Origin: Bin107 sp965221655
GTDB taxonomy: Bacteria > UBA8248
Length of the DNA stretch: 64,000 nt
Assembly: GCA_965221655.1 (NCBI GenBank)
Contig: OZ244906.1
Span: 1,054,001 to 1,118,000 of the forward strand
Reading direction: 5' to 3'
A program made the translations under genes and the position numbers. The notes below the pieces were generated by a model that was not told the DNA's origin, made no database searches, and was given only the letters and a program-made list of their open reading frames with translations. Below are positions 26,047-35,514 of the stretch, piece by piece; within the stretch, counting starts at the first letter, position 1, and each line of letters opens with the position of its first letter.

Positions 26047-26403
26047 CGTCGCCACTCCCCCCTCAAACACCCCGAAAAGGAGATTTTACTCCACCCCCAC
26101 GGGGAAAACCAGAGCAAACCTTCCGGGGGGCGCAAAACGAAAAAAAGGAAAGCCTACTTCGCAAGCACCCCGCAGCGGGGCGAAAAACGACTCCGGGAGC
26201 GCTGGATGAAAAACCCGCGAAAACAAACCCGGAAAAACCCGGGAAAACCCGAGAAAACCCGGGAAAATTCGGGAAGGCGAGCAGCCCGCCGCGCGGGCGC
26301 ACATCTGTTTTCAGGAGGAATGCGGGGAGCATACGCGAGGCGTGAGGGTCTCGCGGTGGGGCACATTTTCCGCGCCCACCCCAACGGCGCCACGGGAAGG
26401 AAT
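26047..26403. other. Gap between tkt and ctpA
   Basis: About 357 bases without a gene. It holds the phased A-tract repeat at 26211 to 26274. There is a small GC hairpin (CCCCG-CAG-CGGGG) near 26168 with no T-run after it in either direction. No clear sigma-70 promoter for ctpA could be picked out by eye. Confidence 0.5.
26211..26274. repeat. 10-bp tandem repeat with phased A-tracts
   Basis: Units of exactly 10 bases with consensus AAACCCGGGA. One copy lies at 26211 to 26220, then after four bases there are five consecutive copies at 26225 to 26274 (AAACCCGGAA, AAACCCGGGA, AAACCCGAGA, AAACCCGGGA, AAATTCGGGA). A-runs recurring once per helical turn are expected to bend DNA. The same unit occurs in the opposite orientation near 48.7 kb. 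No long conserved reading frame uses it. Confidence 0.8.
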
Positions 26404-28440
26404 CTACACGCCGAGAACGCTTTTGGTTCGCTCCACGACGTTCTCGGCAGTGAGACCGAAATGCGCGTATATCTCCTGATACGGAGCACTCGCCCCGAAG
26501 CGGTCGATTCCGATGACGCCGCCGCGATCTCCCACCCATTCGCGCCAGCCCATCGTGGCGCCCGCCTCTATGGCTACGCGCGCGGTTGCTTCGGGCGGCA
26601 AAACGGCGTCGCGATAAGAGCGGGGCTGCGCACGAAACAACTCCCAACTCGGCATGCTCACGACGCGGGCGTCTATGCCCTCCGCCGCCAGCGTTCGTTG
26701 CGCCTCGAGGGCCAGGTGCACCTCGGAGCCCGTGGCGATCAGTATGGCTTGGGCGGAACCCCCGCTCTCGGGCGAGACGACGTATGCCCCGCGCGCCAGC
26801 CCCTCCGCCGCATTTTGCGCGCAACGCGCGATAACGGGCAAACCCTGCCGGGTCAGTACCAACATGGTCGGGCCTTCGAGACGTTCCATCGCCACGCGCC
26901 AGGCAACGGCGGTTTCGTTCGCGTCGCACGGGCGTATGACGACGAGACCCGGCATGGCGCGCAGGGAGGCGAGGTGTTCTATCGGCTGATGCGTAGGGCC
27001 GTCCTCGCCCAGGCCGATGGAGTCGTGCGTCATCAGGTAGACGACGGGCAATTCCATGAGCGCCGCGAGACGTATCGCCGGGCGGGCGTAATCGGTAAAG
27101 GTGAAAAAAGTCGCCGCGTACGGACGAACGCCTCCGTGCAAGGCCATTCCGGAACACGCGGCGGCCATGGCGTGCTCCCTGATGCCCCAGTACACGTTAC
27201 GGTTGGCATAAGCGCCCCTGGCAAAATTTTCCGATGCAGCGAGCAGCGAGTTGTTCGAGGCTGCAAGGTCCGCGCTTCCGCCCATGAGCCACGGTATGGC
27301 GCTGCCGATTTCGTTCAGCACCTTACCCGACGCCGCGCGCGTGGCCATGGCACCTTCCTCGAAGCGGGGGATACAGGCCTCCCAGTCGGCGGGCGGCTCG
27401 CCCGCGAGCGCCGCCAAAAATTTTTCGGCCGCCTCGGGGTGTTCCGCACGATACTCTGCAAAGCGCCGGTTCCACTCATCCTCAAGCGCCGCGCCGCGAG
27501 AAGCTGCCTCTCCCATATGGAGGGAAACCGCCTCCGGCACCAGAAAAGTCTCCGCCTCGGGCCACCCGTAGTTTCGTTTCGTAGCCGCGACTTCTTCCTC
27601 CCCGAGAGGGGCGCCGTGGGCACGCGCCGTATCCTGATACCGGGGCGAGCCATAACCGATGTGGGAGCGAACGACGATCAGCGAGGGGCGTCCGGTTTCC
27701 GACTTCGCCCGCTCGAGCGCACCCGAGATGCGGGACAAATCTTCCGCCCCGTCGCCCAGATCCTCCACGTGCCAGCCATAGGCCTCGAAACGTTTCCCGA
27801 CGTCGTCGGAGTAGCTCAGCGACGTTTCACCGTCGATGGTGATGCGATTGTCGTCGTAGACGCATATCAGCTTGCCCAGCCCCAAGTGGCCGGCCAAAGA
27901 CGCAGCCTCGTGCGAGGCACCCTCCATGACGTCGCCGTCGCTCATCAGCACGTAGGTATAGTGATCCACAATTTCGTGGCCCGGGCGATTGAATACGCCA
28001 GCCAGATGCGCTTCCGCCATCGCCATGCCGACCGCGTTCATGAAGCCCTGCCCGAGCGGCCCGGTGGTGGTCTCCACACCGGGCGTCAGCCCGTACTCGG
28101 GATGCCCGGGGGTTTTGCTCCCCCATTGGCGGAAGTTGACAATCTCCTCAAGCGAAAGTTCGTAGCCCGTCAGGTGGAGCACCGCGTAAAGAAGCATCGA
28201 GGCATGGCCGCAGGAAAGTACGAAACGATCCCGGTCGAACCAGTGGGGATTCCGTGGGTTGTAACGAAGATGGCTCGTCCACAACTCGTACGCCAATGGA
28301 GCCAAGGCCATCGGGGTGCCCGGGTGGCCGCTGTTCGCCTTCTGTACCGCATCCATCGAAAGCGTGCGTATGGTGTGAACGGACAGTTCGTCGATACCCA
28401 TGCCGGAGAAGAGTTCTTTTTCTATTGGGGATTGCGTCAT
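26404..28440 (-). CDS. tkt: Transketolase
   Basis: About 678 residues, full family length. TPP enzyme of the pentose-phosphate and Calvin-type sugar exchange. N-terminal AVQKANSGHPGTPMALAP, the TPP-binding region MSDGDVMEGASHEAASLAGH, and the pyrimidine-domain DSIGLGEDGPTHQPIEHLA are clear, as is the C-terminal domain (IATGSEVHLALEAQ, SMPSWELF). ATG 28440 is the conventional start, with TTG 28461 upstream in frame. Its GC content is intermediate between the high-GC flank and the low-GC region that follows. rpiB at 36.0 kb acts in the same pathway. Confidence 0.97.
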   Translation of the reverse strand: MTQSPIEKELFSGMGIDELSVHTIRTLSMDAVQKANSGHPGTPMALAPLAYELWTSHLRYNPRNPHWFDRDRFVLSCGHASMLLYAVLHLTGYELSLEEIVNFRQWGSKTPGHPEYGLTPGVETTTGPLGQGFMNAVGMAMAEAHLAGVFNRPGHEIVDHYTYVLMSDGDVMEGASHEAASLAGHLGLGKLICVYDDNRITIDGETSLSYSDDVGKRFEAYGWHVEDLGDGAEDLSRISGALERAKSETGRPSLIVVRSHIGYGSPRYQDTARAHGAPLGEEEVAATKRNYGWPEAETFLVPEAVSLHMGEAASRGAALEDEWNRRFAEYRAEHPEAAEKFLAALAGEPPADWEACIPRFEEGAMATRAASGKVLNEIGSAIPWLMGGSADLAASNNSLLAASENFARGAYANRNVYWGIREHAMAAACSGMALHGGVRPYAATFFTFTDYARPAIRLAALMELPVVYLMTHDSIGLGEDGPTHQPIEHLASLRAMPGLVVIRPCDANETAVAWRVAMERLEGPTMLVLTRQGLPVIARCAQNAAEGLARGAYVVSPESGGSAQAILIATGSEVHLALEAQRTLAAEGIDARVVSMPSWELFRAQPRSYRDAVLPPEATARVAIEAGATMGWREWVGDRGGVIGIDRFGASAPYQEIYAHFGLTAENVVERTKSVLGV

Positions 28441-28561
28441 GCCGGGTACACTCACTTGCAAGATGGGGGATATGGAACGTATCTAAATGCCGGACTCCAT
28501 GCGTCGTCCAGACATCACGACCACTGTTTCAAGAAATAGGTGCATGCATACGCATGCGGGT

Positions 28562-29662
28562 TTACACGTTCGCCTTGCGCCGCCGCAGTGTTTCGAGCCA
28601 CCCTTCCAGGGTTTCGATGGTTTTTTCGGCGAAGCCAACAACGGGAATCGCCTCGTCTTTATCGTCTTTTGGTTCATCGCGCAACAGTGATGGGGTGGAT
28701 TGCCCCGCTCTTTGCTCAAGCACCGCGATTTGTTCCGATATCCAGGAAGTTCGATGCCCCAGAATTTGCGCCTTCCTGCACACGTCCAGCGCCTGGGCAT
28801 CGTTCCCCTCCCGGATATACATTTCGATAATTCTGGCCAAAACGGCTCCGGGCGCATCTCCGCCTTCCCGCCCGACATGCTCCTCCCCTAGTGGAGGTTC
28901 GCGCGCGGGCTCCGCGTCCACAGGCTCCGCATCGGTTGCATCCGCCCGCGCATTCTCCAGCGCGACACCGCCCTTCTTGCCAACGACGCTCTCTACCTCT
29001 CCCGCCAATAGGCCGAGATTTTCTTCTATCCCGGGATATCCGGCAGGTTCTTTCCCGCTCCCTGCCTGCGTCATGCGTTCCCGGATATCAGCCAATCGTG
29101 CGTTCCATTCCACGTGCCCGGGGTCGGACTCCAAAAGCCTCATATAGATGTCGCGTGCCTTGTCCAGGTGACCTTGGGCCATATACAGATCGGCGAGAGA
29201 GGGTGTGGCCATGGGCTCCACGCGAGTCGCCGGACCACCCATTGACGCAACACCGGGCTCGCCCACCGTGTTTTGAGCGGCAACTTCATCGACTGCAAAC
29301 ATGGTGGCCGCCCTCAGCGCCTCCTGCGCCTTGGCTTCGTCTCCGCGCTTTTGAAGGCAGTCGGCCAAAAGACGCTGCCCGGAAGCGTTCCAGGGAGCGA
29401 TTGTCAGTGCCTCCTCCACAAAGCGGAGTGCCTCTTCGTGCTCGTTTTTCGAGAGCAGAATTTCTGCGAGAAGAACGCCCGCGGCGGAGTATGCAGGATG
29501 CAGTACAAGGCCGCTCCTCAGGAGGTCTTCCGCGCGCTCCGCTCGGCCTTTTGCCCATAGGAGGGAGGCTAAAGGGAAAAAAGCGGCCGAGGTGGGATTT
29601 TGTGCCAAACGCTTTTCCAGCGCTTCGATGCGAGCCTCGGGATTACGCAGCCGATGTATCAT
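28562..29662 (-). CDS. TPR protein, cytoplasmic
   Basis: 366 residues with no signal peptide. Residues about 10 to 130 form three to four TPR units (PLASLLWAKGRAERAEDLLR, LLAEILLSKNEHEEALRFVE). Another unit is near 160 (SLADLYMAQGHLDKARDIYM). The middle, about 215 to 270, is acidic, with repeated DAEP/EPAREP. The end (ETLEGWLETLRRRK) is helical. Such an architecture is found in scaffold proteins of gliding, pilus or secretion systems. I do not recognise a specific family. It follows tkt downstream on the same strand, with no sign of functional linkage. Confidence 0.75.
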   Translation of the reverse strand: MIHRLRNPEARIEALEKRLAQNPTSAAFFPLASLLWAKGRAERAEDLLRSGLVLHPAYSAAGVLLAEILLSKNEHEEALRFVEEALTIAPWNASGQRLLADCLQKRGDEAKAQEALRAATMFAVDEVAAQNTVGEPGVASMGGPATRVEPMATPSLADLYMAQGHLDKARDIYMRLLESDPGHVEWNARLADIRERMTQAGSGKEPAGYPGIEENLGLLAGEVESVVGKKGGVALENARADATDAEPVDAEPAREPPLGEEHVGREGGDAPGAVLARIIEMYIREGNDAQALDVCRKAQILGHRTSWISEQIAVLEQRAGQSTPSLLRDEPKDDKDEAIPVVGFAEKTIETLEGWLETLRRRKANV

Positions 29663-29784
29663 GAACCTCTAATTCTCGGCGGGAAAGGGACCATCGACAT
29701 CCGAAAGCGAATGCTAGCAAAGGGTGCTTTGAACTGACAAGACCGCATATCGCCCGAATCCTTCCGAGACCCAGTGGCGCCCAC

Positions 29785-30219
29785 CTAGGATTTCGCATCG
29801 ACGACGGCAATAGCGTTCACCTCGATGAGACAACGCGGGTCCGTCGCCAGTCGAACCACTTGGACAGTGGTGGTCGTCGGTTTGTTTTCCCCAAAATATT
29901 CTCCCCACACACGGTTGAGAGCATCTTGATCCGTCAAGTCGGTTACGAATCGATTGGCGGTAACGATATCACCGAAATCTCCGCCTACCGCATCGAGACC
30001 TTTCTTCAGATTTTCCAGCGTCGCCTGCGCCTGCCCTTCCATATCCTGGGGCATGGCGTCGAATTCCTCCGGCCTATGCGGATGATAATGGTAGACAGGC
30101 GCCGCGGTGACTCCGGCCAGAAACACGAGGCTACCCCCCGTCACCCTGATGGCAGGTGCATAGGGCATCCACAAATCGGGAGCGTCCGGCCAATGGATAT
30201 GTTCCACCTTTTTGCCCAT
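29785..30219 (-). CDS. RidA (YjgF/YER057c/UK114) family protein
   Basis: 144 residues. RidA proteins hydrolyse reactive enamine/imine intermediates or act on related substrates. The substrate-binding Arg is in DPRCLIEVNAIAVVDA, and the family core VTAPVY-like strand, QAQATLENLKKGLDAVGGDF, and FVTDLTDQ are recognisable. It is a little longer than RidA itself and belongs to one of the Rid subfamilies of unknown substrate. ATG 30219 has GAGGAAA upstream. It is divergent from the SDR gene at 30528. Confidence 0.88.
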   Translation of the reverse strand: MGKKVEHIHWPDAPDLWMPYAPAIRVTGGSLVFLAGVTAAPVYHYHPHRPEEFDAMPQDMEGQAQATLENLKKGLDAVGGDFGDIVTANRFVTDLTDQDALNRVWGEYFGENKPTTTTVQVVRLATDPRCLIEVNAIAVVDAKS

Positions 30220-30527
30220 TTCGATTTCCTCTCATACATTTCGGTTTCGCATCTATGCATCCGCCAGCGAAGATGCAAAGCACCTCTGAACGGTCCAAGC
30301 GAAACATGAGGACAACAAGGTTTTCCCCTTTTTCAATCTTCTGCAATCTAAATTATCACCGCGCAGGTCATCAGTCTTCCCGGCCGCCTCCCATCGCACG
30401 CCCGGAAAGCACACGCGTCCCATGAAAGCGACCAGACGGCGTACCTCACAGATATGTTTACCATTCCCGTGAACTATTCGATAATCAACGCTGATGTTTC
30501 TTACTTCTCGATCACAAAGGATATCTC
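30220..30527. other. Divergent intergenic region, RidA / SDR
   Basis: 308 bases, more AT-rich than the neighbouring genes, that must hold promoters for both directions. An inverted repeat GCATC-(10)-GATGC lies at 30257 to 30276, about 40 bases before the RidA-family start. It could be an operator or a hairpin, but is short. No gene is seen. Confidence 0.4.
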
Positions 30528-31292
30528 GTGTCCAGGAAACCACTCGACGGTAAGCGCGCCATCATCACAGGTGCATCCACGGGCATCGGAGCCGCTATCG
30601 CCCACGAATACGCCCATGCAGGTGCCCACATCTGGGGGGCGGGCGGCAGCAACCCCGAAGGGCTGCAAAATACGATGGACGCCTGCAAAAACATGGGCGT
30701 GCGCGCCGAGGGAAAATGCTACGATTTGTCGCAAGCCCGGCGAGCATCTCAAGTGATTCACGATGGTGTCGCATTTCTGGGCGGACTCGATATTCTGGTC
30801 GTTTGCGCGGGTACGCGCGCGTTCAAGCCCATCGTCGAAATTACCGACGATGAAATCGACCTGTTGTTCGAGGTAAACGCAAAAGCCGCCTATATCGCAG
30901 CCCGTGAAGCGGCAAAGTCGATGATCTCCCAAAAAAGCGGCTCCATCCTCATGATTGGCTCATCCGCAGGTCATCGGGGCAGGGCCGATACCAGCCTTTA
31001 TTCGGTCACCAAATCCGTACTCCATCACTTAACGAAATGTCTCGCGCTCGAATTGGGCCCCATGGGGATTCGTGTGAATTGCCTGGCTCCGGGCCTTGTC
31101 GCAAGCCCGCGTGTCAAGGCACGACTCGATGCGAAACCCGAGTATCTTCGCTCCAGGCTGGAGGACATACCGCTCCACCAACTCGGCACGGTCGAGAACA
31201 TGGCGGCCACCGCCCTGTTCATGGTCTCCTCCGAGAACGAATTCATGAACGGCGCAATCGTGCTTTCGGACGGCGGTGTTAGCGCAGGGTAG
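30528..31292 (+). CDS. SDR-family oxidoreductase
   Basis: 254 residues. Rossmann motif ITGASTGIGAAIAHEYA, NxG replaced by VCAGTRAF, catalytic Ser in GSSAGHRGRADTS, and the active-site pair in YSVTKSVLHH. C-terminal VLSDGGVSAG is a normal SDR end. GTG 30528 has a weak AAGGAT site. The stop is three bases before the start of the exported FG-GAP protein gene, so they are probably one transcript. The substrate is unknown. Confidence 0.9.
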   Translation: MSRKPLDGKRAIITGASTGIGAAIAHEYAHAGAHIWGAGGSNPEGLQNTMDACKNMGVRAEGKCYDLSQARRASQVIHDGVAFLGGLDILVVCAGTRAFKPIVEITDDEIDLLFEVNAKAAYIAAREAAKSMISQKSGSILMIGSSAGHRGRADTSLYSVTKSVLHHLTKCLALELGPMGIRVNCLAPGLVASPRVKARLDAKPEYLRSRLEDIPLHQLGTVENMAATALFMVSSENEFMNGAIVLSDGGVSAG

Positions 31293-31295
31293 AAA

Positions 31296-32639
31296 ATGCG
31301 CTCTACAACGACAGGAAATTTCAGGAAAAGACGTCTTCTTCTTTTCCCTCTCGTCTGCCTCTTCATTTTCCCCCTTCCAGGGCAGACCTTCGAAACAGAA
31401 AAAACGCTCACCACCCATCAGATGCTTACCGCCATGGTATCGAGCAGAACGAAGTGGTTATTGACGGCACCCATGGAAAAAGGTGCCACCGAGACAAACG
31501 CAACCCTCCTTGCTTTCACGGTGGACGGCGACTTCCATCCCATCACCTTCCGGAAAAGAGGCGAAACGTTTCGGGCACACGTGCAAAACTACCCCGTCCC
31601 CTCGGATTTGTCCGCCGAGGTTCGACCTACCCAGCTGCCGGACGGCAGTTTTGTCGGCGCCGGGAAAAGCGGAATGTTCATCAACGTGGACACCATCGAG
31701 CGGCGTTGGCTCTTCGTCTGGCCCAGCGTCCGCCCATCCACTCGGTCTCAACCTGCCGTGCTAGGTCGAGACGACGTGGCGATGGTAGGTGTAGACGGTT
31801 CTTTGCTCTTGTTTCAAAAAACGGAGGACAAATGGTTCCAAACGCAGCGTATCGCTTCGAAAATGGCGAGGATATCGCCTGAAGCCGTTCTTGCTGCAGT
31901 CGATCTTGATGGGGATGGCGGGAAAGAACTCATCGCACCCGCCCGCCCAATCAAACGGAATGGCCGCGTTTTGCCCACGGAAATTCACGCATACCGCTTC
32001 CACAATAATTCTCTCGATCTTATGTCTACGTACGCCGCAGGCGAGAACGCAGTTTTCGAAACCGCCAGTGTAACCACGGCGGATTTGAACAACGACGGAG
32101 AAAGGGAAATTCTCGTCACCAGAAGCGAGCGAGACGGCGCAGCCTCTCATCTGGTTTTGGAAATGAAGGGTCGAGAACTTGTCCTCAAGGCGCGAAGCGA
32201 CACAACTCGCACGGAGACGGGGAATGCCCGAGCGCGCCTGTTGGGCGCATTCAACATCGACCGTGGCACTCCGAAGATTCTCGCCCTGGAAGGACAGCAT
32301 CCAGCGCGTTTCCTTCTAGCGTTGAGGCTCAGCGGAGGTCGCCTCCGAGAACGCGCGCGAGTAGCCGGCTTCGCGATCCGCAGGAGCACTTCTCAACAAA
32401 TTCGGGAATTCGCCCTGCTCAGGCGCCGCGGGATCGTAGAAGTCGTGGCCCAACAAGCTGGCCTTCCACATTTGAGCGCGTTCGCACTCTTCGGAAATCG
32501 CTGGCACTTTCGGTGGTCACAAGTCATCCCTTCGTCCGTCCGCTCCGACATACTCACTGCGGATTTCAACGTGGACGCGAAAGACGACATTGCGTTCGTC
32601 GATCAATCCGGCCTCGTGCACATCTACTTGTCCAAGTAA
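31296..32639 (+). CDS. Exported protein with FG-GAP/VCBS-like repeats
   Basis: 447 residues. The N-terminus has a basic segment and a hydrophobic stretch (RRLLLFPLVCLFIFPLPG), a Sec signal peptide or anchor. Ca-binding-like repeat cores of the FG-GAP/VCBS type occur three times: VDLDGDGGKELIAP near residue 205, ADLNNDGEREILVT near 267, and ADFNVDAKDDIAFVD near 427. These suggest a partial beta-propeller in the periplasm or at the surface. No enzyme motif is seen. It follows the SDR gene by three bases. It converges on enolase. Function unknown. Confidence 0.75.
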   Translation: MRSTTTGNFRKRRLLLFPLVCLFIFPLPGQTFETEKTLTTHQMLTAMVSSRTKWLLTAPMEKGATETNATLLAFTVDGDFHPITFRKRGETFRAHVQNYPVPSDLSAEVRPTQLPDGSFVGAGKSGMFINVDTIERRWLFVWPSVRPSTRSQPAVLGRDDVAMVGVDGSLLLFQKTEDKWFQTQRIASKMARISPEAVLAAVDLDGDGGKELIAPARPIKRNGRVLPTEIHAYRFHNNSLDLMSTYAAGENAVFETASVTTADLNNDGEREILVTRSERDGAASHLVLEMKGRELVLKARSDTTRTETGNARARLLGAFNIDRGTPKILALEGQHPARFLLALRLSGGRLRERARVAGFAIRRSTSQQIREFALLRRRGIVEVVAQQAGLPHLSAFALFGNRWHFRWSQVIPSSVRSDILTADFNVDAKDDIAFVDQSGLVHIYLSK

Positions 32640-32737
32640 TAAGACTTTATTCCCAAGTCCGGAAGTGCGGTCTGTTCGAAGCGGAACAACATGTGCCACT
32701 ACCTGAAAGCGAATTTTTCAGGAGACCCCGCAATCCC

Positions 32738-34033
32738 TTATCGACTACCCCCAATGTTGAAAAAAGCAGCACGCCCGGGATACAAGGCAGCATCCCCCAA
32801 TTCCTCGTTGATACGAAGCAATTGATTGTATTTCGCCAACCTGTCCGAACGACTGGCCGAACCCGTCTTGATTTGTCCTGCATTCGTCGCAATCGCCAAA
32901 TCGGCAATCGTCGTGTCCTCCGTCTCGCCCGAGCGATGAGAAACGACAGACGTGTAACCTGCCCGTGTCGCCATATGAATCGTCTCGAGGGTTTCCGTCA
33001 GTGTGCCGATCTGGTTCACCTTAATCAGAATGCTGTTACCCACTCCCTGTGTGATGCCCTTGGAAAGTATCTCGGCGTTCGTCACGAAGATATCATCTCC
33101 CACAAGTTGCACTTTGTCGCCTATCGCTTCCGTCAAGGCGGCCCACCCCTCCCAGTCATCCTCGGCGCAACCGTCCTCAATCGATATGATCGGATATTGT
33201 CGCACCCAGTTCTCATAGAGTGCGACCATGTCTTCCGACGTTTTTTCACTGTGGTCCGACCAGCGGAATACGTATTTACCCTTTTCGAAAAGCTCGCTCG
33301 ACGCCGGATCAAGCGCAATGAGTACATCGTTTTCAGGCTGATAACCCGCCTTTACGACAGACTCGAGAATCGTTTCAATCGCTTCTTCATTATCCCGCAA
33401 ATCAGGGGCGAAACCTCCTTCGTCTCCAACAGCCGTAGTGTGCCCCCGGCCTTTCAGTACCTCCTTGAGGCGATGAAAAACCTCAACACCCATTCTCAAG
33501 GCGTCCGGAAAACTCTGCGCTCCAACAGGCATGATCATAAATTCCTGAAAATCCACGGAATTGTCCGAGTGCGCTCCACCATTGAGAATGTTCATCATCG
33601 GGACCGGAAGCGTACAAGCATCCACTCCGCCGATATAGCGATAGAGCGGCAGGCCATGCGCATCGGCCGCCGCCTTGGCTGTCGCCATGGAAATACCCAA
33701 AATCGCATTCGCCCCAATACGACCCTTGTTTTTCGTGCCATCAATCTCGCACATGCGGGCATCGATGCCTTTTTGATCGACCGCATCCATGCCAACCAAC
33801 TCGGACGCCAGCGTCCCGTTGACATGGTCGACCGCTTGGGTGACGCCCTTACCGAGATAGTAATCCTCTTCCCCGTCCCGCAATTCCACCGCTTCACGCT
33901 TTCCGGTGCTGGCACCACTGGGAACTGCCGCTCGCCCGAAACCACCACTACTCAAGTGGACATCCACTTCGACGGTAGGGTTGCCGCGTGAATCCAGAAT
34001 TTCTCGCCCGACAATTTGAACTATGTTCGTCAT
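32738..34033 (-). CDS. eno: Enolase
   Basis: 431 residues, standard. Glycolytic interconversion of 2-phosphoglycerate and PEP. Visible: VGREILDSRGNPTVEVDV, SGASTGKREAVELRDG, TTAVGDEGGFAPDL, the metal region SIEDGCAEDDW, VGDDIFVTN, and SHRSGETEDTTIADLAI with the catalytic residues. ATG 34033 has GGGGGAAGG just upstream. A frame extension to 34114 is not conserved. It sits alone between convergent and divergent neighbours, so it likely has its own promoter. Confidence 0.98.
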   Translation of the reverse strand: MTNIVQIVGREILDSRGNPTVEVDVHLSSGGFGRAAVPSGASTGKREAVELRDGEEDYYLGKGVTQAVDHVNGTLASELVGMDAVDQKGIDARMCEIDGTKNKGRIGANAILGISMATAKAAADAHGLPLYRYIGGVDACTLPVPMMNILNGGAHSDNSVDFQEFMIMPVGAQSFPDALRMGVEVFHRLKEVLKGRGHTTAVGDEGGFAPDLRDNEEAIETILESVVKAGYQPENDVLIALDPASSELFEKGKYVFRWSDHSEKTSEDMVALYENWVRQYPIISIEDGCAEDDWEGWAALTEAIGDKVQLVGDDIFVTNAEILSKGITQGVGNSILIKVNQIGTLTETLETIHMATRAGYTSVVSHRSGETEDTTIADLAIATNAGQIKTGSASRSDRLAKYNQLLRINEELGDAALYPGRAAFFNIGGSR

Positions 34034-34216
34034 GCCTTCCCCCAGAATCCAAACTATCTTGATAATCGTATCCTTCAAAGTGGCATAGAGTAGCCCATCT
34101 TCGATACGGCACAAAAGGCCGCAAGAAGGGTTTATGGATCTCTTGATTTGACCTTGGGAACGCCGGATGATATCGCAAAAGAAATCCTATCCCCTTACCC
34201 AAAGAGGTGCCGCGTG

Positions 34217-35428
34217 ATGCCATTGACAGGTCTGCGTGTGCTGGACCTCAGTCGCCTCCTTCCCGGCGGACAATGCACCTTGATGCTCGCCGACATGGGG
34301 GCAAACGTCATCAAGGTAGAAGAACCACGGCGTGGCGATTACATCCGCCTCGCATCTCCCTTTGATGAGCATGGCGTTTCCCCTCTTCATCTATGCTACA
34401 ACCGCAACAAACGCTCCCTGGCCTTGGACCTGAAAAATAAAGCGGGCGTATCCACACTCCTTAGATTAGTGAAAGATTCGGATGTGCTCGTCGATAGCTT
34501 TCGACCCGGGGTAATGGAGCGCCTCGGTATCGACTATCAGGCGCTCAAACAAGAGAACCCGGCCATCGTGCATTGTTCGATCACCGGATATGGGCAAAAT
34601 GGCCCACTGGCACAATCTCCGGGACACGACTTGAACTTCCAGGCGTTGGGAGGCGTCGTAGAACTCACCGGCGGCGCCGGGGCGCATCCCCACGTTCCCG
34701 GGGTTCTCATTGGAGACGTGGGCGCCGGCATGTGGGCTGCTTTCGCCATAGTCGTGGCCTTACGCCTTGCCGAGCGTGAAGGCATCGGGCAATTCATAGA
34801 CATGTCCATGCTGGACGCCGTGATGGGCTTTCTGTCCATACATGGGCAAACGTACCTCTCGACGGGGCAATGTCCCGGGCGTGAGGAAATGCGACACAAC
34901 GGGAGAAGGCCATGCTATCGCCTCTATCCCACAAAAGACGGTCGGATGGTTTCGGTTGCTTGTTCTGAACCGAAATTCTGGGTGAATTTATGCAAACTCA
35001 TCGGGCACGATGAATTTTTTAACGACTACGCAGCCAGGGGCGAGCGCCGCACGAAAGTGATTCAGGCGCTCAACAAAACTTTTCAGACCAAGACGCTCGA
35101 GGAGTGGAGCGAATTTTTTGACGGGAAAGACGTATGTGTGAGCCCGGCCCTCAACATGCGCGAAACCTTCGCTCACCCACAGGTGAATGCAAGTGGTTTC
35201 ACAAGACCATACCCACATCCTGTTGAGGGAACGTATACCGGCACTCGCCCTGTTCCGAAATTCTCGAACCTCACCATAGAAGACTCTCTCCCCCCTCCCC
35301 GACTGGGCGAGCATTCGGCCGAGATATTAAGGGAATACGGATTTCAGGATAACGAGATCGAAAGCTTGGTCGCAGCCGGAGCCTCACATTACGGCGCGGA
35401 CCCCGTAGGCGAAACCATCAGCGAGTAA
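34217..35428 (+). CDS. CaiB/BaiF-family CoA-transferase (alpha-methylacyl-CoA racemase-like)
   Basis: About 403 residues of the class III CoA-transferase family. MPLTGLRVLDLSRLLPG and GDYIRLASP are N-terminal signatures. NRNKRSLALDLK and the catalytic Asp in GVLIGDVGAGMWAAFAI are conserved. The family includes CoA transfer between carboxylic acids and alpha-methylacyl-CoA racemase; the residues visible do not settle which. ATG 34217 has AGAGGTG upstream. It is divergent from eno and convergent with nrdR. Confidence 0.92.
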   Translation: MPLTGLRVLDLSRLLPGGQCTLMLADMGANVIKVEEPRRGDYIRLASPFDEHGVSPLHLCYNRNKRSLALDLKNKAGVSTLLRLVKDSDVLVDSFRPGVMERLGIDYQALKQENPAIVHCSITGYGQNGPLAQSPGHDLNFQALGGVVELTGGAGAHPHVPGVLIGDVGAGMWAAFAIVVALRLAEREGIGQFIDMSMLDAVMGFLSIHGQTYLSTGQCPGREEMRHNGRRPCYRLYPTKDGRMVSVACSEPKFWVNLCKLIGHDEFFNDYAARGERRTKVIQALNKTFQTKTLEEWSEFFDGKDVCVSPALNMRETFAHPQVNASGFTRPYPHPVEGTYTGTRPVPKFSNLTIEDSLPPPRLGEHSAEILREYGFQDNEIESLVAAGASHYGADPVGETISE

Positions 35429-35514
35429 ATTTACACCCATGGCACGACCCAGCACATTCGAAGTTCATGCGACAAAATTCGTGGAGCGAGAAATCAGGGG
35501 CGAGCAACCGTAGC

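Noticed and set aside
32702..32722. CCTGAAA/TTTCAGG hairpin between the convergent FG-GAP and enolase genes
   Set aside because: The position suits a terminator, but there is no T-run after it on either strand.
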